Assembly (NCBI RefSeq): GCF_014199915.1
Contig: NZ_JACHOO010000003.1
Coordinates: forward strand, 573,690-637,689
Direction of reading: 5' to 3'
Length of the DNA stretch: 64,000 nucleotides
From: Prosthecomicrobium pneumaticum
GTDB lineage: Bacteria; Pseudomonadota; Alphaproteobacteria; Rhizobiales; Kaistiaceae
The notes under the pieces were generated by a model. The model made no database searches, was not told the DNA's origin, and worked only from the letters and a program-made list of their open reading frames with translations. Both the position numbers and the translations under genes were made by a program. This document shows positions 26,302 through 35,319 of this stretch, in pieces; the first letter of the stretch is position 1; every line of letters begins with the position of its first letter.

Positions 26302-27470
26302 GCGACGACGCGCCCTTCGCGCCAGACCTGCCGCACCACCGGCACGCCGGCCGAGAGGTGCACCCGGACGAGATCGGCGCGCTTAGCCGGCGCGAGCGTG
26401 CCGCGGTCGGTGAGGCCGACGGCTTCGGCCGGCGTCGCCGTGACGGTGCGGATCGCAGCGGCGAGGTCGAGGGAGGGCACGCGGACGGGCAGCTCGAACG
26501 CCGCCATCATCAGGCTCGCCGGCACATAGTCCGAGGACAGGATGTCGAGCAGGCCCTCGCGGGCGAGCGCTTCGGCCGCGATGTTGCCGTTGTGTGAGCC
26601 GCCGCGCACCAGATTCGGCGCTCCCATCATCACCTTGATGCCGGCGGCGTGCGACGCGCGCGCCGCCTCGATAGTCACCGGGAATTCGGCGATCGAGACG
26701 CCGTCGGCGGCCGATTCGGCGACCTGATCGAGCGTCGCGTCGTCATGGCTCGCGAGCGCGATGCCCGCCTCGCGGGCTTGAGCGACGAGCGCGCGCCGGT
26801 GCGGCGCGGCATGGGTCAGATGGTCCTGCCGGCGCCGTGCCAGATATTCGTCGAGGCCGTGATCGCCGAACTCCGCCCGGCGTTTCGAATGCCGCTTCCA
26901 GACCTCGACATCGCGATATTGTCGCTCGCCCGGGGTGTGATCCATCAGCGAGGCCATGTGAACGGGAAACCGTTCGCGGAAGGCCGCGAGCTGAGCGAGC
27001 ATGTCCCCGGCCGGGAGTTCGCAGCGCAGATGCGTCCTGTGCTCGGCGCGCAGGAAGCCGGCGGTGCGCGCCACCTCGATCGCGGCGGCGAGCGTGCGGA
27101 CCTGGACGCCGACCGCGGCGGAATCGCTCTCCGCCCCCACACGCAGCGAATCGAACACGGTGGTGATCCCCGAAGCGGCGATCTGCGCGTCATAGGCGAG
27201 CACCGCGCCGAGCGCGTGCCATTGCACCTTCGGGCGCGGCACGTAATGCGTCTCGAGATGATCCGTGTGCAGTTCGACGAGGCCGGGGATCAGGAAGTCG
27301 CCGCCGAGGTCGCGGCCGGCTTCCGGCGGCCGGCCTTCGCCGATCTCGGCGATGCGGCCGTCCTCGATGGCGAGCCAGCCGTCCTCGATCACCCGGTCGG
27401 CGAGAACGAGGCGGGCATGGGCGAGCACGGTCGCCTCGGGCGATGGCGCTTGGGCGAGGGCGGCGCTCAT
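26298..27470 (-). CDS. phnM: RPn-triphosphate diphosphatase
   Basis: 390 residues, amidohydrolase superfamily. Metal ligands are in ELHTDHLETH, DHTPGERQY, LASHDDATL and ILSSDYVPASL. It removes pyrophosphate from the 5-triphospho-ribosyl phosphonate made by PhnGHIL to give the PhnJ substrate. ATG 27470 overlaps the phnL stop; a longer in-frame reading upstream would lie inside phnL. Confidence 0.95.
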   Translation of the reverse strand: MSAALAQAPSPEATVLAHARLVLADRVIEDGWLAIEDGRIAEIGEGRPPEAGRDLGGDFLIPGLVELHTDHLETHYVPRPKVQWHALGAVLAYDAQIAASGITTVFDSLRVGAESDSAAVGVQVRTLAAAIEVARTAGFLRAEHRTHLRCELPAGDMLAQLAAFRERFPVHMASLMDHTPGERQYRDVEVWKRHSKRRAEFGDHGLDEYLARRRQDHLTHAAPHRRALVAQAREAGIALASHDDATLDQVAESAADGVSIAEFPVTIEAARASHAAGIKVMMGAPNLVRGGSHNGNIAAEALAREGLLDILSSDYVPASLMMAAFELPVRVPSLDLAAAIRTVTATPAEAVGLTDRGTLAPAKRADLVRVHLSAGVPVVRQVWREGRVVA

Positions 27471-28189
27471 GCGGCGATCCTGTCGAGCGGGGTGATGTCG
27501 AGAATGCGGGTGGCGACGGCGTCGCGGACGTCGGCGTCGTGGAAGATGCCGACCATAGTCACGCCGGCGCGCTTCTTTTCTTCGATCAGCCGGACGACGA
27601 TGTCGCGATTGGCAGCATCGAGCGAGGCGGTCGGCTCGTCGAGCAGCAGGATCGGCCGGTCGGCGACGAGACCGCGGGCGATGTTGACGCGCTGCTGCTC
27701 GCCGCCGGAGAAGGTGGCGGGCGGCAGCGACCACAGCCGTTCCGGCACATTGAGGAGCGCAAGATGGCGGGCGGCGGTGTCGCGCGCCTCGGCACGGTCG
27801 CCCTCCGCCGCCGCAGCGACGATGTCGAGCGCCGAGACGCGCGGGATGACGCGCAGGAACTGGCTCACATAGCCGAGCGTGCGCGCCCGCAGCCCGAGCA
27901 CGGTGCGCGGGTCGGCGGCCGCGACGTCGACCATTGCGCCCTCATGGGCGACCAGGATGCGGCCGCGATCGGCGCGGTAATTGCCATAGATCATCTTCAG
28001 GATCGACGACTTGCCGGCGCCGGAGGGGCCGCCGAGCACGATGCAGTCGCCGGGCTGGGCGGCGAAGGAGATTCCCGCCACCGCGTCGATGCGGGTGCCG
28101 CCGCGCAGATGCAGCGTGAAGCTCTTGCCGAGATTCTCGAGGACGAGGCTTTGGGTCGCCGGACGCGGGGTGATGAGGCTCTTGGTCAT
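27467..28189 (-). CDS. phnL: Carbon-phosphorus lyase complex ATPase-like subunit PhnL
   Basis: 240 residues, ABC-type ATPase: Walker [10 protein letters not shown], the signature FSGGEQQR and ILLLDEPTASLD. PhnL acts with PhnGHI in transferring the phosphonate to the adenosine triphosphate ribose moiety. ATG 28189 overlaps the phnK stop by 4 bases. Confidence 0.94.
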   Translation of the reverse strand: MTKSLITPRPATQSLVLENLGKSFTLHLRGGTRIDAVAGISFAAQPGDCIVLGGPSGAGKSSILKMIYGNYRADRGRILVAHEGAMVDVAAADPRTVLGLRARTLGYVSQFLRVIPRVSALDIVAAAAEGDRAEARDTAARHLALLNVPERLWSLPPATFSGGEQQRVNIARGLVADRPILLLDEPTASLDAANRDIVVRLIEEKKRAGVTMVGIFHDADVRDAVATRILDITPLDRIAA

Positions 28190-28962
28190 GCGGCGAGCAC
28201 CGAGGAGACGAGGAGCTGGGTATAGGCGTCGGCCGGATCGTCGAGCACCTGGTCGGTCAGGCCCGCCTCGACGACACGGCCGTCCTTCATCACCATGATA
28301 CGGTGCGACAGGAGGCGGGCGACGGCGAGATCGTGCGTGACGATCACGACGGCGAGGCCGAGATCGGCGACGAGGCCGCGGATGAGATCGAGCAGGCGCG
28401 CCTGAACCGAGACGTCGAGGCCCGAGGTCGGCTCGTCCATGAAGACGAGGCGCGGATGGGTGACGAGGTTGCGGGCGATCTGCAGCCGCTGCCGCATGCC
28501 GCCCGAAAACGTCTTCGGCGTGTCGTCGATGCGGCCGCCGTCGATCTCGACCCTGCCGAGCCAATCGGCCGCCGTGCCGCGGATGCGGCCGTAATGGCGG
28601 CCGCCGAGCGCCATCAGCCGCTCGCCGACATTGGCGCCGGCCGAGACGCCCATGCGCAGCCCGTCCCGCGCGTCCTGGCGGACGAAGCCCCAGTCGGTGC
28701 GGGCGAGCAACCGCCGCTCCGGCTCGGAAAGCCGGGCGAGATCGCGCACCGCGCCGTCGCGCAGCCGATAGAGCACCGTGCCGCGGGTCGGCTCGATCTC
28801 GTTGGCGAGCAGCTTCAGGAGCGTCGACTTGCCGGAGCCCGATTCGCCGACGATCGCCAGCACCTCGCCCTCGAAGAGGTCGAAGGAGACGTCGGTGCAG
28901 CCGATCCGGCTGCCATAATGCCGGGTGAGGCCCTTCGCCTCGATCAGCGGGGTGTCGGTCAT
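28186..28962 (-). CDS. phnK: Carbon-phosphorus lyase complex ATPase-like subunit PhnK
   Basis: 258 residues. Walker A GESGSGKS, signature FSGGMRQR, Walker B LVFMDEPTSGLD. PhnK docks on the PhnGHIJ core at PhnJ. It overlaps the GNAT gene upstream and phnL downstream by 4 bases each. Confidence 0.95.
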   Translation of the reverse strand: MTDTPLIEAKGLTRHYGSRIGCTDVSFDLFEGEVLAIVGESGSGKSTLLKLLANEIEPTRGTVLYRLRDGAVRDLARLSEPERRLLARTDWGFVRQDARDGLRMGVSAGANVGERLMALGGRHYGRIRGTAADWLGRVEIDGGRIDDTPKTFSGGMRQRLQIARNLVTHPRLVFMDEPTSGLDVSVQARLLDLIRGLVADLGLAVVIVTHDLAVARLLSHRIMVMKDGRVVEAGLTDQVLDDPADAYTQLLVSSVLAA

Positions 28963-29429
28963 GCCGCGACCTCCTTGTCGAAGGGGGGATCGAGCCGGAA
29001 GCTGTAGCCATAGCGCTCGAAGCCGAGGCCCTCGTAGAACCCGTGCGCCCTCGTCGCGCGGAGACCGGAAGACAGCGCCACCTTGTAGCAGCCCTTCTGC
29101 TCCGCGATGCGGAAGGCGGCGCGCATCATCGCGCGTCCGACGCCTCGCCCCTGGTGTGCCGTGGAGACCACGACGCTCTCGACGAGCCCGGCTGGCGTCC
29201 CCCAGTGAGCGATGTTGTCGAGGACGAGCAGGCAGAAGGTGCCGACGACCGTGCCCTCCGCCTCGGCGACATAGAGGCCGTAATCGGGATAGGCGGCGAA
29301 GCGGGCGAGGATCGCCTCGGCCTCCTCGAGCGAAACGACGCGGCCGTCGTTGAAGTCCGGCTGCGCATAGAGCGCGAGCACGGCGGGCAGGTCGGCCTTG
29401 CGGGCGAGACGGACGGCGAGATCAGCCAT
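28959..29429 (-). CDS. GNAT-family N-acetyltransferase in the phn operon
   Basis: 156 residues with the acetyl-CoA-binding motif HQGRGVGRAM (about residues 92-101) and the C-terminal HGFYEGLGFERYGYSF. It sits between phnJ and phnK with overlaps of 8 and 4 bases. By context it may acetylate aminoalkylphosphonates as PhnO does. It is somewhat longer than E. coli PhnO, so PhnO equivalence is an inference. Confidence 0.8.
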   Translation of the reverse strand: MADLAVRLARKADLPAVLALYAQPDFNDGRVVSLEEAEAILARFAAYPDYGLYVAEAEGTVVGTFCLLVLDNIAHWGTPAGLVESVVVSTAHQGRGVGRAMMRAAFRIAEQKGCYKVALSSGLRATRAHGFYEGLGFERYGYSFRLDPPFDKEVAA

Positions 29430-30324
29430 GCGATGCCTCCCCGGCGATCTCGGCCGGCGCCGTGCCGAGCATCGCGCCGCGATGGCCGGCGGCGCGCCGC
29501 GTCTCGCAGAAATCGGTGTCGGAGCAGACCATCATCCGGCCGCCGCGATCGTCGAGCACGACCTCGTCGAGATAGACACCCTCCGCGGCGCAGAGCGCGC
29601 AAGGGTCCTTGAAGGTCTGGATGCGGAAGGGATGGTCCTCGAAATCGAGGCTCTTCACGGGGGTATAGGGGGGCACGGCATAGATGCGCTGCTCGCGGCC
29701 GGCGCCGAAGAGCTGCAGGGCCGCCGACATGTGCATCTTCGGATTGTCGAATTTCGGCGTCGGCGAGGGGTCCATCACATAACGGCCGGCGACCTCCACA
29801 GGATAGGCATAGGTGGTCGCGACATGGCCGTGGCGGGCGATGTCCTCATAGAGCTTGACGTGCATCAGCCCGTATTCGGCGAGCGCGTGCAGCGTGCGGG
29901 TCTCGGTCTCGCGCGGCTCGAGGAAGCGGAGCGGCTCGGGGATCGGCACCTGATAGACGAGCACCTGCCCGGCGCCGAGCGGCTCCTCCGGGATGCGGTG
30001 GCGGGTCTGGACGATGGTCGCCTCGGCCGTATGGGTCGTCGTCGCGACGCCGGCGGTCTTCTTGAAGAACTTGCGGATCGAGACCGCATTGGTGGTGTCG
30101 TCGGAACCCTGGTCGATGACCTTGAGCACGTCGTCCGGGCCGAGGATCGAGGCCGTCACCTGCACGCCGCCGGTGCCCCAGCCATAGGGCATCGGCATCT
30201 CGCGGCTGGCGAAGGGCACCTGATAGCCGGGAATGGCGATCGCCTTCAGGATCGCCCGGCGGATCATGCGCTTCGTCTGCTCGTCGAGATAGGCGAAGTT
30301 GTAGCCATCCTGCACGGGGGTCAT
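29422..30324 (-). CDS. phnJ: Carbon-phosphorus lyase, radical SAM subunit
   Basis: 300 residues. The four cysteines C242, C245, C267 and C273 have the same spacing as the E. coli set (241, 244, 266, 272), and the radical-bearing glycine matches G33 in IPGYQVPF. It cleaves the C-P bond of ribosyl phosphonate 5-phosphate using S-adenosylmethionine, releasing the hydrocarbon and ribose cyclic phosphate. About 20 residues longer than E. coli PhnJ, mostly at the C-terminus. Overlaps phnI and the GNAT gene. Confidence 0.97.
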   Translation of the reverse strand: MTPVQDGYNFAYLDEQTKRMIRRAILKAIAIPGYQVPFASREMPMPYGWGTGGVQVTASILGPDDVLKVIDQGSDDTTNAVSIRKFFKKTAGVATTTHTAEATIVQTRHRIPEEPLGAGQVLVYQVPIPEPLRFLEPRETETRTLHALAEYGLMHVKLYEDIARHGHVATTYAYPVEVAGRYVMDPSPTPKFDNPKMHMSAALQLFGAGREQRIYAVPPYTPVKSLDFEDHPFRIQTFKDPCALCAAEGVYLDEVVLDDRGGRMMVCSDTDFCETRRAAGHRGAMLGTAPAEIAGEASHG

Positions 30325-31427
30325 TCGGCGGCCTCCTCATAGTGGGGCCGGCCATCGGCTTCGCGCGCGGCGTGTTCGGCGCGCAGCCGGCGGACGAGCT
30401 CGAGTTCGGCCTGGAAGTCGACATAGTGCGGCAGCTTCAGATGCTCGACGAAGCCGGTCGCCTGGACATTGTCGGAATGGCTCAAGACGAACTCCTCGTC
30501 CTGCGCCGGGGCGACGACGTCCTCGCCGAATTCGCGCGCCCTGAGCGCCCGGTCGACCAGCGCCATCGACATCGCCTTCCGCTCGCTCTGGCCGAAAACG
30601 AGCCCGTAGCCGCGGGTGAATTGCGGCGGCCGCTCGGCCGAGCCGGCGAACTGGTTGACCATCTGGCACTCGGTCACCTCGATCGTGCCGAGCGGCACCG
30701 GGAAGCCGAGCTCCTCCGGCACGAAGTCGAGCTCGACCGCGCCGAAGCGCACCTCGCCGACGAAGGGATGGGTGCGGCCGAAGCCGCGCTGCGTCGAATA
30801 GCCGAGGCCGAGCAGGAATCCTTCGTCGCCGCGGGCGAGATTCTGCAGACGGATGTCGCGCTCGGCCGGGAAGGAGAGCGGCTCGCGCGTCAGATCGGCC
30901 GGCGGCCGGTCGTCCGCCGTCTCGCGCTCGATCAGGTCTTCCTCGCCGAGCAGGTCGGTAACACGCGGCATGGCGCCGTCCGCCTCCGGCTCGGCCTCCG
31001 CGGGCGGGGGCGGCGCGAAGCCGGCGGCGAGCGCGAAATCGATCAGGCGGTGCGTGTAGTCGAAGGTCGGCCCGAGCACCTGGCCGCCCGGCAGGTCCTT
31101 GAAGGTCGCCGAGACGCGGCGCTCGACCGCCATCGCGCCCGTGTCGACCGGCTCGCAGGCGCCGAAGCGGGGCAGGGTGGTGCGGAAGGCGCGGACGAGA
31201 AAAATCGCTTCGATCAGATCGCCCCGTGCCTGCTTGATGGCGAGCGCGGCGAGGCTGCGGTCGTAGAGCGAGCCTTCGGCCATGACGCGGGCGACGGCGA
31301 GGGCGAGCTGCCCGTCGATCTGCGCGACGTCGAGATCGGGCAGAGCGGGGTCGCCGCGGCGCTTCGCGGCGAGCAGGCGGTGCGCATTGTCGATCGCCTG
31401 CTCGCCGCCCTTGACGGCCACATACAT
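30321..31427 (-). CDS. phnI: Carbon-phosphorus lyase core subunit PhnI
   Basis: 368 residues starting MYVAVKGGEQAIDNAHRLL, the conserved PhnI N-terminus, with GYSTQRGFGRTHPF and ECQMVNQF further on. It is the nucleosidase-type subunit that attaches phosphonate to the ribose of ATP in the PhnGHI(L) reaction. It lies 3 bases after phnH and overlaps phnJ. Confidence 0.95.
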   Translation of the reverse strand: MYVAVKGGEQAIDNAHRLLAAKRRGDPALPDLDVAQIDGQLALAVARVMAEGSLYDRSLAALAIKQARGDLIEAIFLVRAFRTTLPRFGACEPVDTGAMAVERRVSATFKDLPGGQVLGPTFDYTHRLIDFALAAGFAPPPPAEAEPEADGAMPRVTDLLGEEDLIERETADDRPPADLTREPLSFPAERDIRLQNLARGDEGFLLGLGYSTQRGFGRTHPFVGEVRFGAVELDFVPEELGFPVPLGTIEVTECQMVNQFAGSAERPPQFTRGYGLVFGQSERKAMSMALVDRALRAREFGEDVVAPAQDEEFVLSHSDNVQATGFVEHLKLPHYVDFQAELELVRRLRAEHAAREADGRPHYEEAAE

Positions 31428-31430
31428 CGC

Positions 31431-32027
31431 TCAGGCTCCTTCGATCCGGCGTGCGCTCCGCGGCAGCGCCGCGAGGCGGCCGGGGGCGAGGAGAACGAGA
31501 TCGACGCCGCGCGGGAAGAGCGCATGGTTCGAATCGAGCTCGGCGGCGAAGGCGCGCGGCAGGGGTGCCGCATCGAGCCCGGCCACGCCGTCGATGCCGG
31601 GGCCGCGGAAGCGCAAGGCCGAGCCGGCGTCGAGCGTCGCGAGCGCCAGAACGACGGTGGTCGAGCGGTCGGGATAGGCGTCGAGCCCTTGCGCGAAGCG
31701 GTCGAGATAAGGGCAGGCGAGCGGATTCGAAACGAGCGCGAAGGCCGCCTCGTCCGGCCTCCCGACGATCTTCGCGCCGGTGTGGAAGCGCAGATAGTCG
31801 GCGATCGCCGGAACGGCGGCGAGCGGCGGATCGAGCCAGATCGGCGCGTCGGGGTCGGCGAGCGAGAGCGCGATCGCGGCGAGCTCGGGCGAGAGCGGCG
31901 GCGGCGGGGTGACCGCGGCCGCGAAGGGATGCACGGTTGCCGGCCGGCTCATCGCCGTCATCAGGACGCGGAAGGCGGCCTGCGCCTCGCGTGCCGGTTC
32001 CGCGAAACCGCGGGTGAGGGGGCTCAT
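31431..32027 (-). CDS. phnH: Carbon-phosphorus lyase core subunit PhnH
   Basis: 198 residues beginning SPLTRGFAEPAREAQAAFR, with VLMTAMSRPATVH and a C-terminal FPRGVDLVLLAPG, typical of PhnH. ATG 32027 overlaps the phnG stop. It forms part of the PhnG2H2I2J2 core. Confidence 0.94.
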   Translation of the reverse strand: MSPLTRGFAEPAREAQAAFRVLMTAMSRPATVHPFAAAVTPPPPLSPELAAIALSLADPDAPIWLDPPLAAVPAIADYLRFHTGAKIVGRPDEAAFALVSNPLACPYLDRFAQGLDAYPDRSTTVVLALATLDAGSALRFRGPGIDGVAGLDAAPLPRAFAAELDSNHALFPRGVDLVLLAPGRLAALPRSARRIEGA

Positions 32028-32482
32028 GTGTCCTCTCCGCGCTGGAGGGTGAAGAAATTGACGCGCGTCGCGGCGGTGCGCCGGCGCGCAACGTCCCGCT
32101 CCGCCTCGATCCGGTTACGGATGGGGGCGAGCGCGGCACTGACGGCGGCGGGGCGAATCTGCGCCAGCGCGTCCAGAAGTGCGGCCCGGCGCGCCTTGTC
32201 GCGATCGCGGCCGAGCTGATAGGCAAAGCCCGTCTCGCCGGTCGCGAGCCGCACGACGGCGCGGGTCACCGTCGCCTCGCCGAGATTGAAGGGGCGCCCA
32301 TCGCCGCCCATGCGGCCGCGCACCATCACGAGGCCGGGCTCGGGCGCGCGCAGTTCCTCGTGCGCGGCAATCGGGCCGAGCCCGTCGAGCGCGGCGGCGA
32401 GTTCGGCGGCGGTCGCCCCGGCGCAGAGCGCCATGAGCGCACGGCGGGCTTCGATTTCAGGAGGGAGCGGGGTGTCGGTCAC
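32024..32482 (-). CDS. phnG: Carbon-phosphorus lyase core subunit PhnG
   Basis: 152 residues from a GTG start at 32482. Contains VMVRGRMGGDGRPFNLGEATVTRA (seen in two parts), the PhnG signature, and RRAALLDAL. First gene of the nine-gene operon phnGHIJ-GNAT-phnKLMN. The PhnF-type operator lies 23 bases upstream of the start. Confidence 0.94.
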   Translation of the reverse strand: MTDTPLPPEIEARRALMALCAGATAAELAAALDGLGPIAAHEELRAPEPGLVMVRGRMGGDGRPFNLGEATVTRAVVRLATGETGFAYQLGRDRDKARRAALLDALAQIRPAAVSAALAPIRNRIEAERDVARRRTAATRVNFFTLQRGEDT

Positions 32483-32504
32483 GGCGGTTTCGCTTTCCGA
32501 TCGT

Positions 32505-32526
32505 CTTGTCTAGTGGTATAGACAAG
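32505..32526. promoter_or_regulatory. PhnF-type operator between phnG and phnF
   Basis: Inverted repeat CTTGTCTA - GTGGTA - TAGACAAG. The right part, TGGTATAGAC, resembles the published mycobacterial PhnF site (TGGTATAGACCA, from memory). It lies between divergent phnG and phnF, just before the phnF start, suggesting that PhnF represses both. Confidence 0.75.
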
Positions 32527-32529
32527 CAG

Positions 32530-33336
32530 ATGGAATTGTCCAATGACATTTCGATGAAGGATCGAGGCGTGACCCTAACCGAGACGGGCGACGCGGCCGT
32601 GACGGAGGCGACCACCGAGCTGACCCGCGGCGCGGGCGTCGCGGCCTGGCGGCAGATCGCCGATGCGATCGCGGCCGAGATCGCCGCGGGCCGGCTGGCG
32701 CCGGGCGCGCAGCTACCGACGGAGGCGCGCCTCGCCGAGCGGTTCGCGGTCAACCGCCACACCGCGCGCCGGGCGCTGGCCGCGCTCGCTGCAGAGGGTC
32801 TCGTGCGCACGGCGCAGGGCAAGGGCAGCTTCGTCGAGGCCCGCCCGCTGCCCTATCCGATCGGCCCGCGCACCCGCTTCTCGGAGAACATCGGCCGGGC
32901 GGGGCATGGCGCCGGCGGCGAACTGATCGCGGCGCGGGAACTGCCGGCCTCCGCCGTCGTCGCCGAGCGGCTCGGCGTCGCGGAAGGGGCGCTCGTGCTC
33001 GAGGTGAGGAGCCGCCGTCTCGCCGACGGCGTGCCGATCACGGCGGGCCGCAGCTATCATCCGCTGCCGCGTTTCGCCGGCTTCGCCGAGGCGTATCGGG
33101 CGACCGGCTCGGTGACCGCGGGACTCGCCGCCTGCGGCGTCGCCGATTACCGCCGCCGCTCCACCGCGATCTCGGCACGCCTCGCGACGCCCGAGGAGGC
33201 CGCGGCGCTCGATCTCGCCCCCGGGCGGATCGTGCTCGTCACCGAGGCGGTCAATGTCGACGAGGCGGGCATGCCCGTCCAGCTCACCTACGGCGCCTTC
33301 GCCGCCGACCGTGTGGAGCTGCGGGTGGAGGGCTGA
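32530..33336 (+). CDS. phnF: GntR-family (HutC subgroup) phosphonate regulator
   Basis: 268 residues from ATG 32530. Other in-frame starts at 32554 (ATG) and 32569 (GTG, AAGGA upstream) are possible; the first one or two lie close to the operator. The N-terminal winged helix has AWRQIADAIAAEI, QLPTEARLAERFAVNRHTARRAL (in parts) and GKGSFV. The C-terminal UTRA domain spans about residues 110-265. It is expected to repress phnGHIJKLMN and to be released by a phosphonate-related ligand. Confidence 0.92.
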   Translation: MELSNDISMKDRGVTLTETGDAAVTEATTELTRGAGVAAWRQIADAIAAEIAAGRLAPGAQLPTEARLAERFAVNRHTARRALAALAAEGLVRTAQGKGSFVEARPLPYPIGPRTRFSENIGRAGHGAGGELIAARELPASAVVAERLGVAEGALVLEVRSRRLADGVPITAGRSYHPLPRFAGFAEAYRATGSVTAGLAACGVADYRRRSTAISARLATPEEAAALDLAPGRIVLVTEAVNVDEAGMPVQLTYGAFAADRVELRVEG

Positions 33337-33367
33337 AGACGGCGGCGCTTGCGCGGGAGGCTTCCGA

Positions 33368-34258
33368 TCAGGCGGCCTGCGCGGCGGCGTCGGCCTCCTG
33401 CCGGCCACCGATCAGCCGCCGCCGGATCGCGCCCGAAATCGTGTCGATCAACGACACGGTGATCAGGATCAGCACGATGACGTAGGCGACCTCGTCGAAG
33501 CGCATCACCTGCCAGCGGGCGATCAGCTCGAAGCCGATGCCGCCGGCACCGACGAGGCCGAGCACCGTCGCGGAGCGCGTGTTCGATTCGAAGAAGTAGA
33601 GCGCCTGCGAGACGAAGACCGGCAGCACCTCCGGCAGCAGGCCGTAGCGCTGGACCGCCACCGGCGAGGCGCCGACCGAGCGCACGCCTTCCACAGGCCC
33701 GCGCTCGGTGTTCTCGATCGCCTCGGAGAACAGCTTGCCGAGCGTGCCGCTGTCGCTGACGATGATGGCGAGGATGCCGGCGAGCGGCCCGAGGCCCACC
33801 ACCGAGATGAACATCAGGGCCCAGATCACCTGATCGACGCCGCGGGCGACATCGAAGGTGCGGCGGGTCATGAAGCGGACGACGAAGGCGGGCAGGACGT
33901 TGCGCGCGGCGAGGAAGGCGAGCGGCAGAGCGATCAGCGAAGCGAGCGTGGTGCCGATGAAGGCCATCGCGACCGTGTCGCCGAGCGAGCGCAGAATGTC
34001 GCGGTGCTCCCAGGTCAGGAAGCCCGACCAGTCGAAGAAATGCACGAAGAGCAGCCACGCGCGCGGGTCGGGGGAGAGCAGCCGCTCGGGGGTGAGGCCA
34101 TAGACGACGTGCAGGGCGACGAGGCCGACGACGGCGGCGGCGAGGCCGAGTCCGAACGCGGCGCGTGCCGGCCAAGGCCGGCCGAAGGCGCGCGGCATTT
34201 CCGCTTTCGCGGCGCGGATGTCGTCGGCAAGGATGGCGTCGAGTCGAACCGGGCGCAT
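33368..34258 (-). CDS. phnE: Phosphonate ABC importer permease PhnE (second copy)
   Basis: 296 residues from ATG 34258; an in-frame start at 34285 would overlap the upstream gene. About six helices with the PhnE coupling region FSEAIENTERGPVEGVRSVGAS (seen in parts) and LVGAGGIGFELI. It pairs with the other PhnE to form the membrane channel. Its end is 31 bases from the convergent phnF stop. Confidence 0.93.
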   Translation of the reverse strand: MRPVRLDAILADDIRAAKAEMPRAFGRPWPARAAFGLGLAAAVVGLVALHVVYGLTPERLLSPDPRAWLLFVHFFDWSGFLTWEHRDILRSLGDTVAMAFIGTTLASLIALPLAFLAARNVLPAFVVRFMTRRTFDVARGVDQVIWALMFISVVGLGPLAGILAIIVSDSGTLGKLFSEAIENTERGPVEGVRSVGASPVAVQRYGLLPEVLPVFVSQALYFFESNTRSATVLGLVGAGGIGFELIARWQVMRFDEVAYVIVLILITVSLIDTISGAIRRRLIGGRQEADAAAQAA

Positions 34259-34268
34259 GGTCTCGCTC

Positions 34269-35201
34269 TCAGGCAATGCGCGCATCGCCGATGAAGCGCT
34301 GGCGGATACGGCCGGACAGGGTGTCGATGGCGATGACCAGCAGCACGACGAGGATGACGATCGCGCTGATGTCCTCGTAGCGGTTGAAGTTGATCACCTT
34401 CTTGATCTCCTCGCCGATGCCGCCGGCGCCGACCACGCCGATGATCGCCGAAGAGCGGACGTTGATCTCGAAGCGCAGCAGCGCGTAGCTGACGAAACCC
34501 GGGAAGACCTGCGGCACCACAGCATAGCGGATGGTGGAGAACCAATCGGCGCCGACGGAGCGAATGCCCTCGATCGGCCGGCTGCTGGCGTTCTCGTTCA
34601 GTTCGGAGAACAGCTTGCCGAGGGCGCCGGCCGTGTGCAGCCCCATCGCCAGGATGCCGGCGAGCGGACCGATGCCGTAGCAGAACACGAAGAACAGCGC
34701 GAAGACGATGTCGGGGATCGAGCGCAGCACTTCGAGGATGCGGCGGCTCAGCCAGACGATCCAGGGAGCGGGCGACAGGTTGTGCGACGCAGGGAAGCTG
34801 GCGAGAAAGGCGATGCTGAAGCCGAGCAGTGTCGCGAGGACCGCCATCGCGACGGTATCGAGCATCAGCGAGATGAAGGTGCCGATATTGTAGAACCAGT
34901 AGAGGATCGATTGCTTGGTGTCCCAGCCGCCGAACAGATGGGCAAACGAGACGATCGGAATCCGCTCTGCGGAGCCGCCACCCGCCGGTGTCGAGAACAG
35001 CTTGGCGAGGTAGTGGCCGAACTTCGGCAGTCCGTCGATGATGGCGCCGATGCCGAAATCGGTCCACCACGACGCGGTGAAGAAGAGGAGCAGGAATATC
35101 GCGATTCCGCTCAGCGTCATCAGCCGCTTTTCCCGCCGATGTGCGGCGATCCGCGCCTGCATGACGGTCAGGACGTCTTCGCTCACATCCGTTGCCGACA
35201 T
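34269..35201 (-). CDS. phnE: Phosphonate ABC importer permease PhnE (first copy)
   Basis: 310 residues from ATG 35201. Coupling motif LFSELNENASSRPIEGIRSVGAD (in parts) and VVGAGGIGEEIKK. The long upstream reading of this frame covers the hairpin after phnD and is not translated. Eleven non-coding bases separate it from the second permease gene. Confidence 0.93.
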   Translation of the reverse strand: MSATDVSEDVLTVMQARIAAHRREKRLMTLSGIAIFLLLFFTASWWTDFGIGAIIDGLPKFGHYLAKLFSTPAGGGSAERIPIVSFAHLFGGWDTKQSILYWFYNIGTFISLMLDTVAMAVLATLLGFSIAFLASFPASHNLSPAPWIVWLSRRILEVLRSIPDIVFALFFVFCYGIGPLAGILAMGLHTAGALGKLFSELNENASSRPIEGIRSVGADWFSTIRYAVVPQVFPGFVSYALLRFEINVRSSAIIGVVGAGGIGEEIKKVINFNRYEDISAIVILVVLLVIAIDTLSGRIRQRFIGDARIA

Positions 35202-35269
35202 CGCACCATCCGCGTGAGAAAGGCCGAGGGTGGCCGGAGACGGCGTCCAGCCGGACCCGCCGCGCGCTC

Positions 35270-35302
35270 CGGATCGGCGCGGCCGAGCCGCGCCGATCCG
35301 GG
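35270..35302 (-). promoter_or_regulatory. Strong GC-rich hairpin after phnD
   Basis: A 15-bp perfect stem (35270-35284 with 35288-35302, CCGGATCGGCGCGGC pairing) and a 3-base loop in the 118-base gap between phnD and the permease genes. There is no T-tract. It probably stabilises the phnD message or reduces read-through. It has the same architecture as the other two binding-protein genes here. Confidence 0.65.
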
Positions 35303-35319
35303 CCACCGAACGGAGCCGG

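Noticed and set aside
31525-31545. GGTTCGAATC resembling a tRNA T-loop
   Set aside because: It lies inside phnH on the other strand and no cloverleaf can be drawn around it. No tRNA was found anywhere in the window.
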